A stretch of 64,000 nt of DNA, taken from the NCBI GenBank assembly GCA_963575745.1, contig CAUYUJ010004747.1, positions 256,010-320,009 of the forward strand, read 5' to 3'. Of the stretch, positions 7,091 through 15,950 are shown piece after piece; position 1 is the stretch's first letter, and each line of letters begins with the position of its first letter. Under the pieces are notes generated by a model. The model was not told the origin of the DNA. It saw nothing but the letters and a program-made list of their open reading frames with translations, and searched no databases. The translations under genes and the position numbers were made by a program. Origin of the DNA: Prorocentrum cordatum. Taxonomy: Eukaryota > Sar > Dinophyceae > Prorocentrales > Prorocentraceae.

Positions 7091-10031
7091 TGATCAGGTT
7101 GATATCTGCTGGGCTTCGTCACCAATGGGGTTGTCTTGGTCTCTCTACTTCTGCCAGCAGGCCGGAGAGCATCGTTTGTCTGAGGTCCCGGGTCTTAGAG
7201 GTTCAGTGCTTCTCCAAGATCGAGGGAGGCCTGGTGTCTTCAGCTTTTCGGAGGGCGAGGGCGTCGAGAAGGATCAGGAAGCGCTCGAGGGCTCAGGGGT
7301 GTGTCACTACATCTATGTCGACAATCTTGGGATTCTCACGTGTGATCCTGCCCATGCGGCGTCCATCCTGTCCGACGCAGCCAGCCGTTTCGAGAGCGCG
7401 GGCTTGGTGACCCACGAGCACGAGGTGAGCGTCACATCTTCGAAGGCCCTGGGAACTCATCTGGATCTGGTGGGGCTTGGGGTCTCGTTGTCACCATCAC
7501 GCTTGTGGAAAGTTCGACAGGGGGTCCCGTTTGCCTTGTCGTGTCGGAAGTTACCGGGCCGTGTCTGGGAAGTGTTGCTTGGGCATCTCACTTTCTGCGC
7601 CCTGATCAATCGGAGCATGATGAGTGTGTTCAGAAGCATCTACGCCTTCATAGGTAAGTACTATGCCACTCCCATGCCATTGTGGGACACAGCGAGGCAG
7701 GAGATGCTGGCCGCGGCCTCCCTGCTCTTCTTGATGGATGCCTCTTGGTCGTTGCCCTGGGCCCCAAATGTCGTGGCCACGGACGCGTCGGAGGAGGGGT
7801 TCGGGGCCACCATCTCTACCTGGGACCCCCGGGACGTCGCGACGGTGGGGGGGATCATGGAGAAGGGCCGCTTTCGGAGGCTTCCTGGAGTGTCGGCCCG
7901 GTCGCGCTTCTTCGGGACCTTAGAGGATCTGGAGTCCGATCTGGGGGACGACGACCTCGACCGACCATATGACGTCGACACGGGGTTCCCTGAGGTCCCT
8001 CACAGGCTGCTTTCGGAGGCCCGCTGGAGTACCCTACTGGCTGGCCCTTGGAGGTACTTTGACGAGGGCATCTTTACCCTGGAAGCTAGGGCCCTGGTGC
8101 TAGGTTTTCAGGCCCTGGTGAGCGAGTACCAGGTCAGGAACGCCCGCTTGCTCTTCTTGGTTGACAACATGGGGGTGTGCTTGGCGTTCGCTCGGGGACG
8201 AACCTCGGATTTTAGGACATTGATGTGCATGAGACGCATGGGGGCCTGGTGCCTGTCTCTGGGGCTTCGTGTCTGCTTTCGGTGGATACCCTCGGAGTGG
8301 AATACCGCTGACGAGCCGTCCCGTCGTTTCTCAGTTGAACATGTTGGCTCACACGCTGATCTTGGCTCTGTTCGCGATCCCCCTGCTCTTCACGGACCGC
8401 CCGAATGTGACGCTGAACCCGCCGGCTCCAGTCCTGGCGACGGCCGCGCCGCGCTCAGCCCGCTGGGCGGACCGCCCGGCCAGGAGCCCAACGTCTCTGA
8501 CAACGCCGACGGCGAGGCCCCGCGCTTCCCGACCATCCAGGCTGGGGCGGGACAGTCCTCAAGCTCGGGTTCCAGGTCGACACTGGCTGCTTCGCGGGCC
8601 TCTCGGCGAGGCTGCCGAGGCGGGCGAGCCGGCGGTGCGGCCGCGTCGAGGTCCTGGTGGCGCACCTGGCCGGTTGCTCCGCCGCCCGGACTTCCGCTTC
8701 CTGAAGGACGCAGACTGCAAGGGCCGCGGGGGACTGCAGCATGTCGGGAGCCTGACGCCGCCCCGGCTGAGCGGCTACATGACAACGCCAGCGGCGCCGC
8801 GGTCGCGGGCACGGCATCGGGGCACCTCGTGCGGCGGCCCCTCTGCCTCATGGACCTGCTCGGGCTTCACACCAGCGAGCCGGGCCCGCCGTGTGTTCGT
8901 GCTGAACATGGGCATCTACAAGCACAAGGCCAGGGTCTTCAATTTCTTCTTCAACAGCTACCCGCGCCAGTTCATGGCGTGGGACACTTCACGGCGGCGC
9001 CTCCATCCGCTGTTTCTGGGAAAGCTCTCCGACGCCGCCATCGTCGCCGCCGGGAAGTATTGCATTTGGGCCAGGATCAAGAGCAGGAAAAGGTGGAAGG
9101 CGGACCTACGCGCGCTAGTGCACTGCAGCACAAGCCTTGTCAAGCACACCTCCGAGCAGCAGCTGATCGTCTCGTCGGCGTCTCACGGGTGCAAGCGGGA
9201 GCTCCCTCCCGGGCCCCCTTTGTGCGACCAGATCGACCCCTCGGCCAGCGGACTGCCCGACATCCTGAGCTCGGCCCCAAAGAATCGACGCCTTACCTCG
9301 CTGACCTTTTTGGGGGTACAGGCGGAGTGGGTCGCGCAGCAGGTAGATGCGGTATCCGGGCCAGGCTGTGGGACAAGTCGGTTTCAGACGCCTTGGATCT
9401 GACACTTTTGAAGAACATCCAGCTTCTCTGCTCAGAGGCCAAAGCACGCAAGTTAGTCGCAGCCATGATCGCTATCGAGTGCCGGTCTTGGGGCATCGCT
9501 CGCAATCGAACCAATGTGATCCGTTCGCGACTGGAGCCCTGGGGAGTTACGAGTCCAGCCAAACCTTTTTCAATTAATGACCTGGAAGCCCTCAGGAGCG
9601 GAAATCTCCAAGCTCAGCGAATCCTCAAGTTCATTCGGTACATCCACGCTTTGGGTATCCCTTGGGCCGTCGAGAATCCCAACACCAGCGTCCTTTGGTG
9701 GGTTCCTGGCTTTCTGGCGCTCGCAAAAGACCCCAAGGTGTCTGTTAAGGTTATCGACCAGTGTGCGTTTGGAACACCATGGCGAAAACGAACTCGTCTC
9801 ATGTTTGGAAATTGCGACCCCTTTGATATCAGCTTGTGCGACCAATACGTGTGCCACGGTCGGGGGACATGCTGTTTCTCTGGAAAGCGTCATGTAGAGC
9901 TAGAAGGCAAACGTATGACGTCTCAGGCTCAGACATACCCTCCACGCCTCTCCCAGCTCCTGGCTAAAATACTATGCAGTACTGCAGTCTATCAGCGCGC
10001 TCACCACTATGGGCATATATATCCACTGTGA
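7062..10031 (+). CDS. RT motifs B-C, RNase H and methyltransferase-like domain
   Basis: The open frame has 989 codons. Early residues contain RT motif B (SSPMGLSWSLYFCQ) and motif C, CHYIYVDNLGIL. The usual YxDD appears as YVDN, which I recall as normal for this dinoflagellate family. An RNase H follows with its acidic set: VVATDASEEGFGA, LEARALVLGFQAL, LLFLVDNMGVCLAF and IPSEWNTADEPSR (near 8330). From about 8350 to 9290 the frame looks like a shadow. From 9290 a methyltransferase-like domain begins, LADLFGGTGGVGRAAGRCG (a glycine-rich SAM-binding loop), then WAVENPNTSVLWW and CAFGTPWRKRTRLMFG. DIRS and PAT elements carry an MT domain after RNase H, which agrees with the split repeats. Active methylation is not shown. 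Confidence 0.8.
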   Translation: MIGGGTLGVDDQVDICWASSPMGLSWSLYFCQQAGEHRLSEVPGLRGSVLLQDRGRPGVFSFSEGEGVEKDQEALEGSGVCHYIYVDNLGILTCDPAHAASILSDAASRFESAGLVTHEHEVSVTSSKALGTHLDLVGLGVSLSPSRLWKVRQGVPFALSCRKLPGRVWEVLLGHLTFCALINRSMMSVFRSIYAFIGKYYATPMPLWDTARQEMLAAASLLFLMDASWSLPWAPNVVATDASEEGFGATISTWDPRDVATVGGIMEKGRFRRLPGVSARSRFFGTLEDLESDLGDDDLDRPYDVDTGFPEVPHRLLSEARWSTLLAGPWRYFDEGIFTLEARALVLGFQALVSEYQVRNARLLFLVDNMGVCLAFARGRTSDFRTLMCMRRMGAWCLSLGLRVCFRWIPSEWNTADEPSRRFSVEHVGSHADLGSVRDPPALHGPPECDAEPAGSSPGDGRAALSPLGGPPGQEPNVSDNADGEAPRFPTIQAGAGQSSSSGSRSTLAASRASRRGCRGGRAGGAAASRSWWRTWPVAPPPGLPLPEGRRLQGPRGTAACREPDAAPAERLHDNASGAAVAGTASGHLVRRPLCLMDLLGLHTSEPGPPCVRAEHGHLQAQGQGLQFLLQQLPAPVHGVGHFTAAPPSAVSGKALRRRHRRRREVLHLGQDQEQEKVEGGPTRASALQHKPCQAHLRAAADRLVGVSRVQAGAPSRAPFVRPDRPLGQRTARHPELGPKESTPYLADLFGGTGGVGRAAGRCGIRARLWDKSVSDALDLTLLKNIQLLCSEAKARKLVAAMIAIECRSWGIARNRTNVIRSRLEPWGVTSPAKPFSINDLEALRSGNLQAQRILKFIRYIHALGIPWAVENPNTSVLWWVPGFLALAKDPKVSVKVIDQCAFGTPWRKRTRLMFGNCDPFDISLCDQYVCHGRGTCCFSGKRHVELEGKRMTSQAQTYPPRLSQLLAKILCSTAVYQRAHHYGHIYPL
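8269..9402 (+). CDS. Frame-shifted segment between RNase H and methyltransferase-like domain
   Basis: The stretch from about 8860 to 9290 has the composition of real coding sequence (RRVFVLNMGIYKHKARVFNF, then SDAAIVAAGKYCIW). The same DNA in the RNase H frame is a Gln/Arg-rich shadow. This is where a tyrosine recombinase could sit, but I cannot find its Arg...His-x-x-Arg...Tyr pattern in any frame. I do not recognise this segment. Upstream of 8860 all three frames are Pro/Arg/Ala-rich and the true frame is uncertain. Confidence 0.4.
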   Translation: MSAFGGYPRSGIPLTSRPVVSQLNMLAHTLILALFAIPLLFTDRPNVTLNPPAPVLATAAPRSARWADRPARSPTSLTTPTARPRASRPSRLGRDSPQARVPGRHWLLRGPLGEAAEAGEPAVRPRRGPGGAPGRLLRRPDFRFLKDADCKGRGGLQHVGSLTPPRLSGYMTTPAAPRSRARHRGTSCGGPSASWTCSGFTPASRARRVFVLNMGIYKHKARVFNFFFNSYPRQFMAWDTSRRRLHPLFLGKLSDAAIVAAGKYCIWARIKSRKRWKADLRALVHCSTSLVKHTSEQQLIVSSASHGCKRELPPGPPLCDQIDPSASGLPDILSSAPKNRRLTSLTFLGVQAEWVAQQVDAVSGPGCGTSRFQTPWI

Positions 10032-10083
10032 TCTACCTCTCCTTCATCAACTCATAAGCTCACTACCCTTTTGGGACGACTTG

Positions 10084-10217
10084 GGAATCAGCGTTCGCCT
10101 TTGGCCGAGTATATACTCATTGCATTATCACGTCCGTTTGTGGGCCAGCGCGTGAAGACGGTGGCTGAGTTGATTAGCCATATTGCTGTTGAAAAAGATG
10201 AAGCGAAGGCCTCTCAT
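10084..10217 (+). repeat. Split direct repeat B1
   Basis: The 134 bases start GGAATCAGCGTTCGCC and end AAGGCCTCTCAT. They match 10370-10503 with about four differences. The right edge touches A2 with no spacer. Confidence 0.9.
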
Positions 10218-10315
10218 GTTAGTGCGGAGTATGCCTGCAGACGGGCACGGGATTGAGGGGCCCAGCTGGTCTTTGTCACGCTCCCTTGTATTCCATTATA
10301 TATTTGCTCAAGCTT
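10218..10315 (+). repeat. Split direct repeat A2
   Basis: A near-perfect copy of the left terminus 4021-4118, lying between B1 and B2. Confidence 0.9.
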
Positions 10316-10369
10316 CCCTCCCCCCTCTCCCCCTCTTGCGCCGTGTCGTTTCGACTCCACGTTTCAAAA

Positions 10370-10503
10370 GGAATCAGCGTTCGCCTTTGGCCGAGTATAT
10401 ACTCATTGCATTCTCACGTCCGTTTGTGGGCCAGCGCGTGAAGACGGTGGCTGAGTTGATTAGACATATTGCTGTTGAAAAAGAAGAAGCGAAGGCCTCT
10501 CAT
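10370..10503 (+). repeat. Split direct repeat B2 (right terminus)
   Basis: A copy of 10084-10217, separated from A2 by a 54-base spacer. Similarity stops after CTCTCAT, which marks the right end of the element. Confidence 0.88.
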
Positions 10504-11050
10504 GAAACAGAAGATGAGGGCGTGCTTCAGCGTGCTCCCGCTGCACGGTATCAGGACCAGGACAATCGGGTACGGACCGCGAATGAGAGGGACAGCGGTC
10601 TCTCAAGCACAGGCTCGATGCTCCGAGCCGTACTCGCCCGCCGCCTCGCCGGCGGGCAGATTCGCCGGCGCCTCCGCCCGCGCCTTGGCCGAAACTGCTC
10701 CCTAAGGGCTTGACGACTCCTCTTAAGTCGACTTTCGAGATCAAGTCGTGCGAATCGAGATTAGCCTTCGCAAGTCGATGCACGTCCAGGAAGGCCGAGG
10801 TGTACCCAGGGACATCCAAATACTCTCAGCAGAAATTGCGGGAGATCCAGTGCGAGTCGAGGGACGAAAGAAGTCGTTCAGCCCTGAAGTTTCGCGGGCG
10901 GGACGATTCGCAGCCGCTTCCGCCCGCGCCCGAGCCGCAGCTGCCACTCGCGATGCCCCGTGGAGGCCCTCGTCAGCCTCCACCTTCCCAGTTCCTATCT
11001 CTCCCGCCTCCCCCGTCTCCCTCTCATCCTCTCCTTTCTCTTCTTATTTA
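10504..11050. other. No gene recognised; internal GC-rich duplication
   Basis: GC-rich sequence with two related segments (around 10630-10700 and 10895-10945) sharing GCCTCCGCCCGCGCC-like text. Open frames are short and overlap on both strands. Confidence 0.4.
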
Positions 11051-11051
11051 T

Positions 11052-11199
11052 TCAGTCATCATCACCAGCGTCATAATCGTTGCCGTTGTCGCCGGCATCA
11101 TAACCAGCATGATCGTCAGCCTCAGTATTCATCGACAGCATCATCATCGTCATAATCAACAGCATCATCAGCATCACCATCATCAGCATCGTCGTCAAC

Positions 11200-11230
<31 letters not shown>

Positions 11231-11350
11231 TCAGCAGCATCAGCATCAGCATCAGCATCAGCATCATCATCATAATTAGCATTATCATCATCATCGTCGT
11301 CATCATCATCATGACGATCATCATCATCATCGTCATTTTCGTGAGCACCA
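11052..11350. repeat. (CAT)n / (ATC)n microsatellite
   Basis: A long CAT tract with CGT, CAG and AAT interruptions. Poly-His, poly-Ser and poly-Met/Asp frames across it are artefacts. 11351-11708 holds an open frame from ATG 11484 (MDYLPEHGDSRD...) that I do not recognise. Confidence 0.95.
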
Positions 11351-11708
11351 CCGCCACCATCGCCATATGTGTCCTCCTCCCCCTTGGTCCTCATCCATCT
11401 CTCCTCCTGCTTCTCATCCACCTCTTTGTCCGCTCGTCGCACTTTCGTGCTCATTTTCCCTCCTCCCGCGACGGCGGCGATGGATTACCTGCCTGAGCAC
11501 GGCGACAGCCGCGATGGCGGCGGCGGCGACGTTGCCGTCAGGACCCGGGCGGCTCCGCCAAGAGGCTCACCCCAGGGCAGCCAGGCCGACCGTCCGTTTC
11601 GCCGCCGCCGCCGTCCTCCCTACTGTCACCTCGCCACCGTCGTCGTCGCCGTCGATGCTGTCCACTTAGCGTCGTCGATGTCGTCTACGTGTTTGTCTTC
11701 GCTGTGGC

Positions 11709-12600
11709 AGGAGGAGGAGGAGGAGGAGGAGGACCAGAGTAAGCCCAAGACGCATCAACGATGTTGCGATACACCCTTCCTCCAGGTTCCCCCTTCATAC
11801 GCTAGTGCAAGAATTTGTTATCATTTCGGAAGTGCCCCATTGAAAGACGACCGTCGGAGAACCCCCACTCGTACCAGAACACTGTACCCAGGACTTCAAT
11901 ACCGAGAGTCAACGTAATTGTTGCGGCCTGACACTCCGAGCACCAGTTCCGGGACTTCACCAACGCGAATCAACGTGGTTGTTGTGCCTTGACAATCCAA
12001 AATCATGCCAGAGCGCAATGCTTGGGACTTCGACCTTACGACGGCCTTACGAATAGTTGAATCAGTTACGAACTTATGCGACGAACGCGCGCGGCGCTAA
12101 GGCGAGAGCCTCATTTCGGGAAGGAGCCGCTCTTCCTACCTGAAACTGCTGCAAACTTTTCAGAATGATGTGCGCGGCGATCAGGCGAGAGCCACAATGT
12201 CAATTCCGTCCACTCTCTATCTTCTATCTTTGAAATTGATGCAAACGTCTAAGGCGAATGTGCGCGGGGCTACGGCGAGAGGCACAAGTTTGAACACGAC
12301 CCTTCATCTTTGAATATGTTGCACAGTTTTACTACGAATGCGCGCGGCGCTAAGACGAGAGCCACATTTTGGAAATGACTCGCCCTCCATCCTTGAAATT
12401 GTTGCATACTTCAATGTTCCAGGACCATCAATGGTGCGGGTTTCTCAGGTGAAATGCCTGGCCCGCCCTACCGACACGTCTGGGGGTGCGACAGGGAGGA
12501 GTTACTTAAAAGGAAACAAGGAGGAGGAGGATGAGGAGGAGGAGGAGAAGGAGGAGGTGGAGGTGGAGGAGGAGGAGGAGGAAGAAGAGGAATGGGCAGA
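11709..12600 (+). repeat. Composite GGA-bounded dispersed repeat, copy 1
   Basis: In order: a (GGA)n run; the box AAGCCCAAGACGCATCAACG; about three ~60-bp units around GGACTTC...GAATCAACGTGG (near 11892, 11951 and 12028); four ~85-bp units around GCGCGGCGCTAAGGCGAGA (near 12088, 12172, 12260 and 12341); a box CTCAGGTGAAATGCCTGGCC; GGTGCGACAGGGAGGAG; and another (GGA)n. Four more copies lie at 26.6, 36.0, 61.6 and 63.5 kb. Confidence 0.8.
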
Positions 12601-13000
12601 CAGCGGGTGTCGATCTCAAGCTACGGCCGACTCAGGACGTGGGGATGAAGGGAAAGAAGGAGGAGGAGGAGGAGGAGGCGACGCGGAGGAGAGGAGTGGG
12701 TGATGTATAATATATGTGTACGCACATAGGGGGCACGGAGACGATGGGGGGAGACGAAGGAGGGAGAGGAGGTTAGGTGGGGGGAGGTCGAGGCGGGAGG
12801 GAAGGGGAGGAGTAGACATAGGAGGAGGAAGAGGGTGAGGGAAAGGAGGTGATGAGGAGTGGGAGCGCGAGGTGGAGGGAGTGGAGAAGGGCGGAAATGG
12901 GGGAGGGGAGGCGGAGAAGGAGGAGTTGACTAGGACGGTGGCCTGCCTCCGAAGAAGCAGGTCCCGCGTCCACGGCTCGTTACCATGCTCCCGTTGATGA
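12600..13000. repeat. Purine-rich GGA/GGGAGG tract
   Basis: Degenerate GGA and GAGG repeats interrupted by a short AT stretch near 12700-12720. No gene seen. Confidence 0.7.
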
Positions 13001-13169
13001 GCGTTCTTGTGCACTCAGCATCACGGGACGATATTGGGGACCAAGGCAGGGCTAGGAGACAATCATGTGGTGCCTTTAGTTCGTCGCATAGCCGTGTTAG
13101 CATTGGCAGAACAGGATTTTTGGACAGAATCATCTTGGGGTCCAGTCCTTGAATCAACCTGCCAAGCCT

Positions 13170-13739
13170 TTACTTGGCAGCGGTGGACGCTGGGCGACAG
13201 CGGCACATGTTGTGCAGGTTACCGACATGTGTGGACGAACGCGAACCGTATCGTTTACATAACACAGACTTGCCATCACGCAGAAGTGTATAGCCGAACC
13301 CATGGGGGGGCAACGCACGGGGCTTTATACAGCTCGAACTTGCGATGGTTGGAAGCCAAACATGCAATGCACCGACCGCGCTGTACGAAAAGATCTCATG
13401 CTGAGTCATGCGAGACCCCGCCGGCCGCAACACAACAGCCGCAGGATAATGGACCACCCACCGAGTACACAGGTGAGGGTTGATGTTACGGGCAGGGCAT
13501 GTGTTCTCACTCAGACGCGTCTGCGCAAGGAACAGTACAAAACTATTGTGTTTGCCGATGCGTTGCATTATCATACTCGACCTACTCAGACGTCCCATTG
13601 TAGCCGCATGGAGGGGATGACTCCTATCCTCCCACCCATCCCTTCCCATTGCGCTGGCTGCTTTCTGCCTACCAAGGGGTGTCCACGCGGACCTGGCTCC
13701 CCCGAAGGAGCCCATAGCAGATAGGATAGTTCTGCACAT
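13170..13739 (-). CDS. Unrecognised 189-codon open frame
   Basis: This frame avoids the surrounding simple repeats and has ordinary composition (six or more Cys, mixed charge). I recognise no domain. A plus-strand frame of 158 codons overlaps part of it, and no splice or promoter signal is clear. It could be chance openness. Confidence 0.15.
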   Translation of the reverse strand: MCRTILSAMGSFGGARSAWTPLGRQKAASAMGRDGWEDRSHPLHAATMGRLSRSSMIMQRIGKHNSFVLFLAQTRLSENTCPARNINPHLCTRWVVHYPAAVVLRPAGSRMTQHEIFSYSAVGALHVWLPTIASSSCIKPRALPPHGFGYTLLRDGKSVLCKRYGSRSSTHVGNLHNMCRCRPASTAAK

Positions 13740-13925
13740 TGCAGGAGGATGAGGAGCAGGAGGAGGAGCAGGAGGTGGCGCATGAGTATGAGGACGAGCA
13801 GGGCGAAGGCACTGCTAAGGAAGGAGGAGCAGCGGCTGCAGCGGCAGCAGGAGCACGAGCAGTGAGAGCGTGAAGAGCAGGAGGACCTGGGCAGGGCGGA
13901 GGAGGAGGGGAAAGGGTGGGGCGAC
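13740..13925. repeat. GCAGGA / GGAGGA degenerate tract
   Basis: Purine-rich repeats with GCAG variants. 13926-14470 also contains a GGA-rich run (14160-14240) and no gene that I can support. Confidence 0.75.
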
Positions 13926-14765
13926 AACGACGAAGAAGGAGTCGGGTGCAGAAATGTGACCCTTGCTAGGGCAAGCTCGCCAGCCTGAACGATGAGCGCA
14001 GAGTCCCGATCCTGAAATTGGGCTAACGCTCCAACGGTGCCAACGCTGCAGCGAAGGCGTCCCGAGTGAAAACATGAAAACATAGAAGCGCTTGAAGCCC
14101 AGTGCGTTGGAATACTTAGGTAGATGTCGTAAGGAGTGAATTCGGGGCGTATCCTGTGTTGCGAGCCAGAGAAGGGGAGGAGGGGGAAGGCGGAGGGGGA
14201 GGAGGAGAGGGGGCGGGGGAGGAGTAGGGAGAAGAAGAGGCGTTCCCCTCAGGGACGTTCCCTTGGGGAGTTCTCCTCAGGGGCCTCCTCAGGCTCCATC
14301 TCAGAATTATCGTGAAGGGGCTTTCGCCCAGAGCCAGTTGGGAGGTGCCACCTCTGTCCACGCAGTTGTCCTGAGTGCACGGTTCATGAGGTGAGCTCTG
14401 GAATGTTATGTTTGCTATGTTGCCGACTTCGTCGTCTTTAGGTGTCCGTGCTCTCTCTTCCCCATCCAATACTTCACAATGAAAGAATGCGTGGGGTCCA
14501 GATGGCCAGATGGCGTTTCGGACAGCCTTTCTGCGTCATCCGAGGCTGACGCGACCTCGGATCGGCTCGATGGCCTCGGATAGGCCAAGGCTGCACCGCT
14601 TCTACTATGGCCCGTGTGGCCAGGTCAGGTTGGGCAAGTAAGACCTTCAATGTCTGTTCGGCGTGCTGGTCTTCGGGTTCCCGCAAGAGGCGCGCCTCGC
14701 CGAACCAAAGCTCTGCGATCGTGAGATGCCTCGTGAGATTGTCTGAGCACGCCTCTCGCCGCCGT

Positions 14766-14891
14766 CTTGTCATCGCTTGGATGTGTGCATTTTTCCTCGG
14801 CGGGGACCATCCAGGAGCATCCTGGATCATCGAGAGAACAGACGCACGAAACCCACAGATGCTCGGGGAACGGATGCCGAGCGATGGCAAG
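14766..14891. mobile_element. Foldback/TIR element, copy 1
   Basis: The left end reads CTTGTCATCGCTTGGATG and the right end is its imperfect reverse complement (GCCGAGCGATGGCAAG). It shares the internal text TTTTTCCTCGGCG, GGAGCATCCTGGATCAT and CACGAAACC with copies at 20388, 57678 and 58971. It contains GTGTGC after the left repeat and CACAG before the right one. A minus-strand open frame (14474-14902) runs across it; its part below 14766 has coding-like composition but no recognised domain. Confidence 0.7.
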
Positions 14892-15074
14892 CCGCGAGTC
14901 ACGCGTGTGCGATGGGGCGATCCGTCCGCAGCCGCTTGTGCTCATGCAGATTCGGGATAAGTGCAGAGGTTAGCCTCGGGGGACGCCAGCTGTCCAGGCC
15001 TCCCAGGCCTCCCAAATGGGGTCCGAGTACAGTCGGACCTAGGACAGGATGCACAGGAAGATCCAGGATACACA

Positions 15075-15155
15075 GGAACATCCAACAAACACGAAGAACA
15101 GTAGGGTAGGAACCGACCCCGGTCTTATACCTCGGTCCGACCGTAGATGGGGTCG
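15075..15155 (+). repeat. Arm of a dispersed inverted repeat pair (with 18240-18315)
   Basis: The text CACGAAGAACA...AACCGACC...TCTTATACCTCGGTCCGACCG matches the reverse complement of 18240-18315 over about 60 bases. The arms lie 3.1 kb apart. Elsewhere 14900-15690 is GC-rich unassigned sequence. Confidence 0.6.
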
Positions 15156-15686
15156 GAGAATCCCGCTGCAACGCCGATGCCTCGGCGATGCTGCTCGACG
15201 TGGGGGCCGATTTCTCGACGTCAGCGACGCCGATGCATCTGCGATGCATGGGCGACGCGGCACGATCCTCCGCCCCCACCTGCTCGGACCCCATTTTCGA
15301 GGCCTCCGACCTCGGAAGTGAGTACCTGGGCCGAGATGCTGGCCAGGCCGGGCCTGGGCCACTTCAACTCGCCCGATGGGCCTCCCGGGGCCCTGGTCGA
15401 CAGCCGGCGTGCCCCGGTAGCCGGCCGGGTGCCACCCCCCCTCCCTTCCGCCAGCCCGCGGCGCTCCGGCGGCCCACCACGCGGCTGATGGCACGCAGGA
15501 GCGGCCTTTCGCCGGGGGTGGCATCTGCAGGGGAGGGCGAGCTGAGGCAACGGTGGGTGGCACGGCTGGACGCAGCTCGGGAAGCTGGTGCGCTGGCCCC
15601 GGGAGGCCCCGGGAGGGGTCCAAAGATCGACCTTGAGCTGCCGTTGTCTCAACACGCCCTGCTCCGACTCCCCAAGCTTCGTGGGG

Positions 15687-15950
15687 AGGAGGAGGAGGAG
15701 GAGGAGGAGGAGGAGGAGGATGAGGATGAGGACGAGGAGCAGGATGAGGAGGAGGAGAGGACAAGGACAAGGACAAGGAGGAGGAGGAGGAGGAGGTGGG
15801 GGAGGAGGAGGACGACGAGGACGAGGACGAGGACGAGGAGCAGGAGGAGGAGGAGGAGGAGGAGGTGGGAGGCGGGTGGGAGGCGGAGGAGGAGGAGGAG
15901 GAGGACGAGGAGGAGGAGGAGGAGGAGGAGGAGGAGGAGGAGGAGTTACG
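15687..15950. repeat. (GGA)n tract
   Basis: GGA repeats with GAC and AAGGACAAGG interruptions. Long Glu-rich or Pro-rich frames across it are artefacts. Confidence 0.95.

Larger units (their letters stand above)
4021..10503 (+). mobile_element. Split-direct-repeat retrotransposon (PAT/Ngaro-like, DIRS order)
   Basis: The element is about 6.5 kb. Its termini are two pairs of direct repeats, A1 (4021-4118) with A2 (10218-10315) and B1 (10084-10217) with B2 (10370-10503), in the order A1 - coding - B1 - A2 - B2. B1 abuts A2 exactly. This split arrangement is the hallmark of PAT, Ngaro and kangaroo-type retrotransposons, which integrate through circular DNA. Coding order is ubiquitin-like domain, RanBP2 zinc finger 1, zinc finger 2, reverse transcriptase, RNase H, unassigned segment, methyltransferase-like domain. 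At least five frame changes are present (near 5430, 6050, 6750, 7075 and 9290), so this copy is probably inactive unless some are assembly errors. No tyrosine recombinase is visible, although that enzyme defines the order. The repeat pairs are nearly identical, so the insertion may be fairly recent. Confidence 0.85.

Noticed and set aside
7300-7335. YVDN at RT motif C read as a disabling mutation
   Set aside because: I recall YVDN as the normal form in dinoflagellate RTs of this class, so it is not evidence of inactivity.
4021-10503. Ordinary LTR retrotransposon
   Set aside because: The terminal repeats are two different sequences in A1...B1-A2-B2 order, not one LTR at each end, and no integrase is visible.
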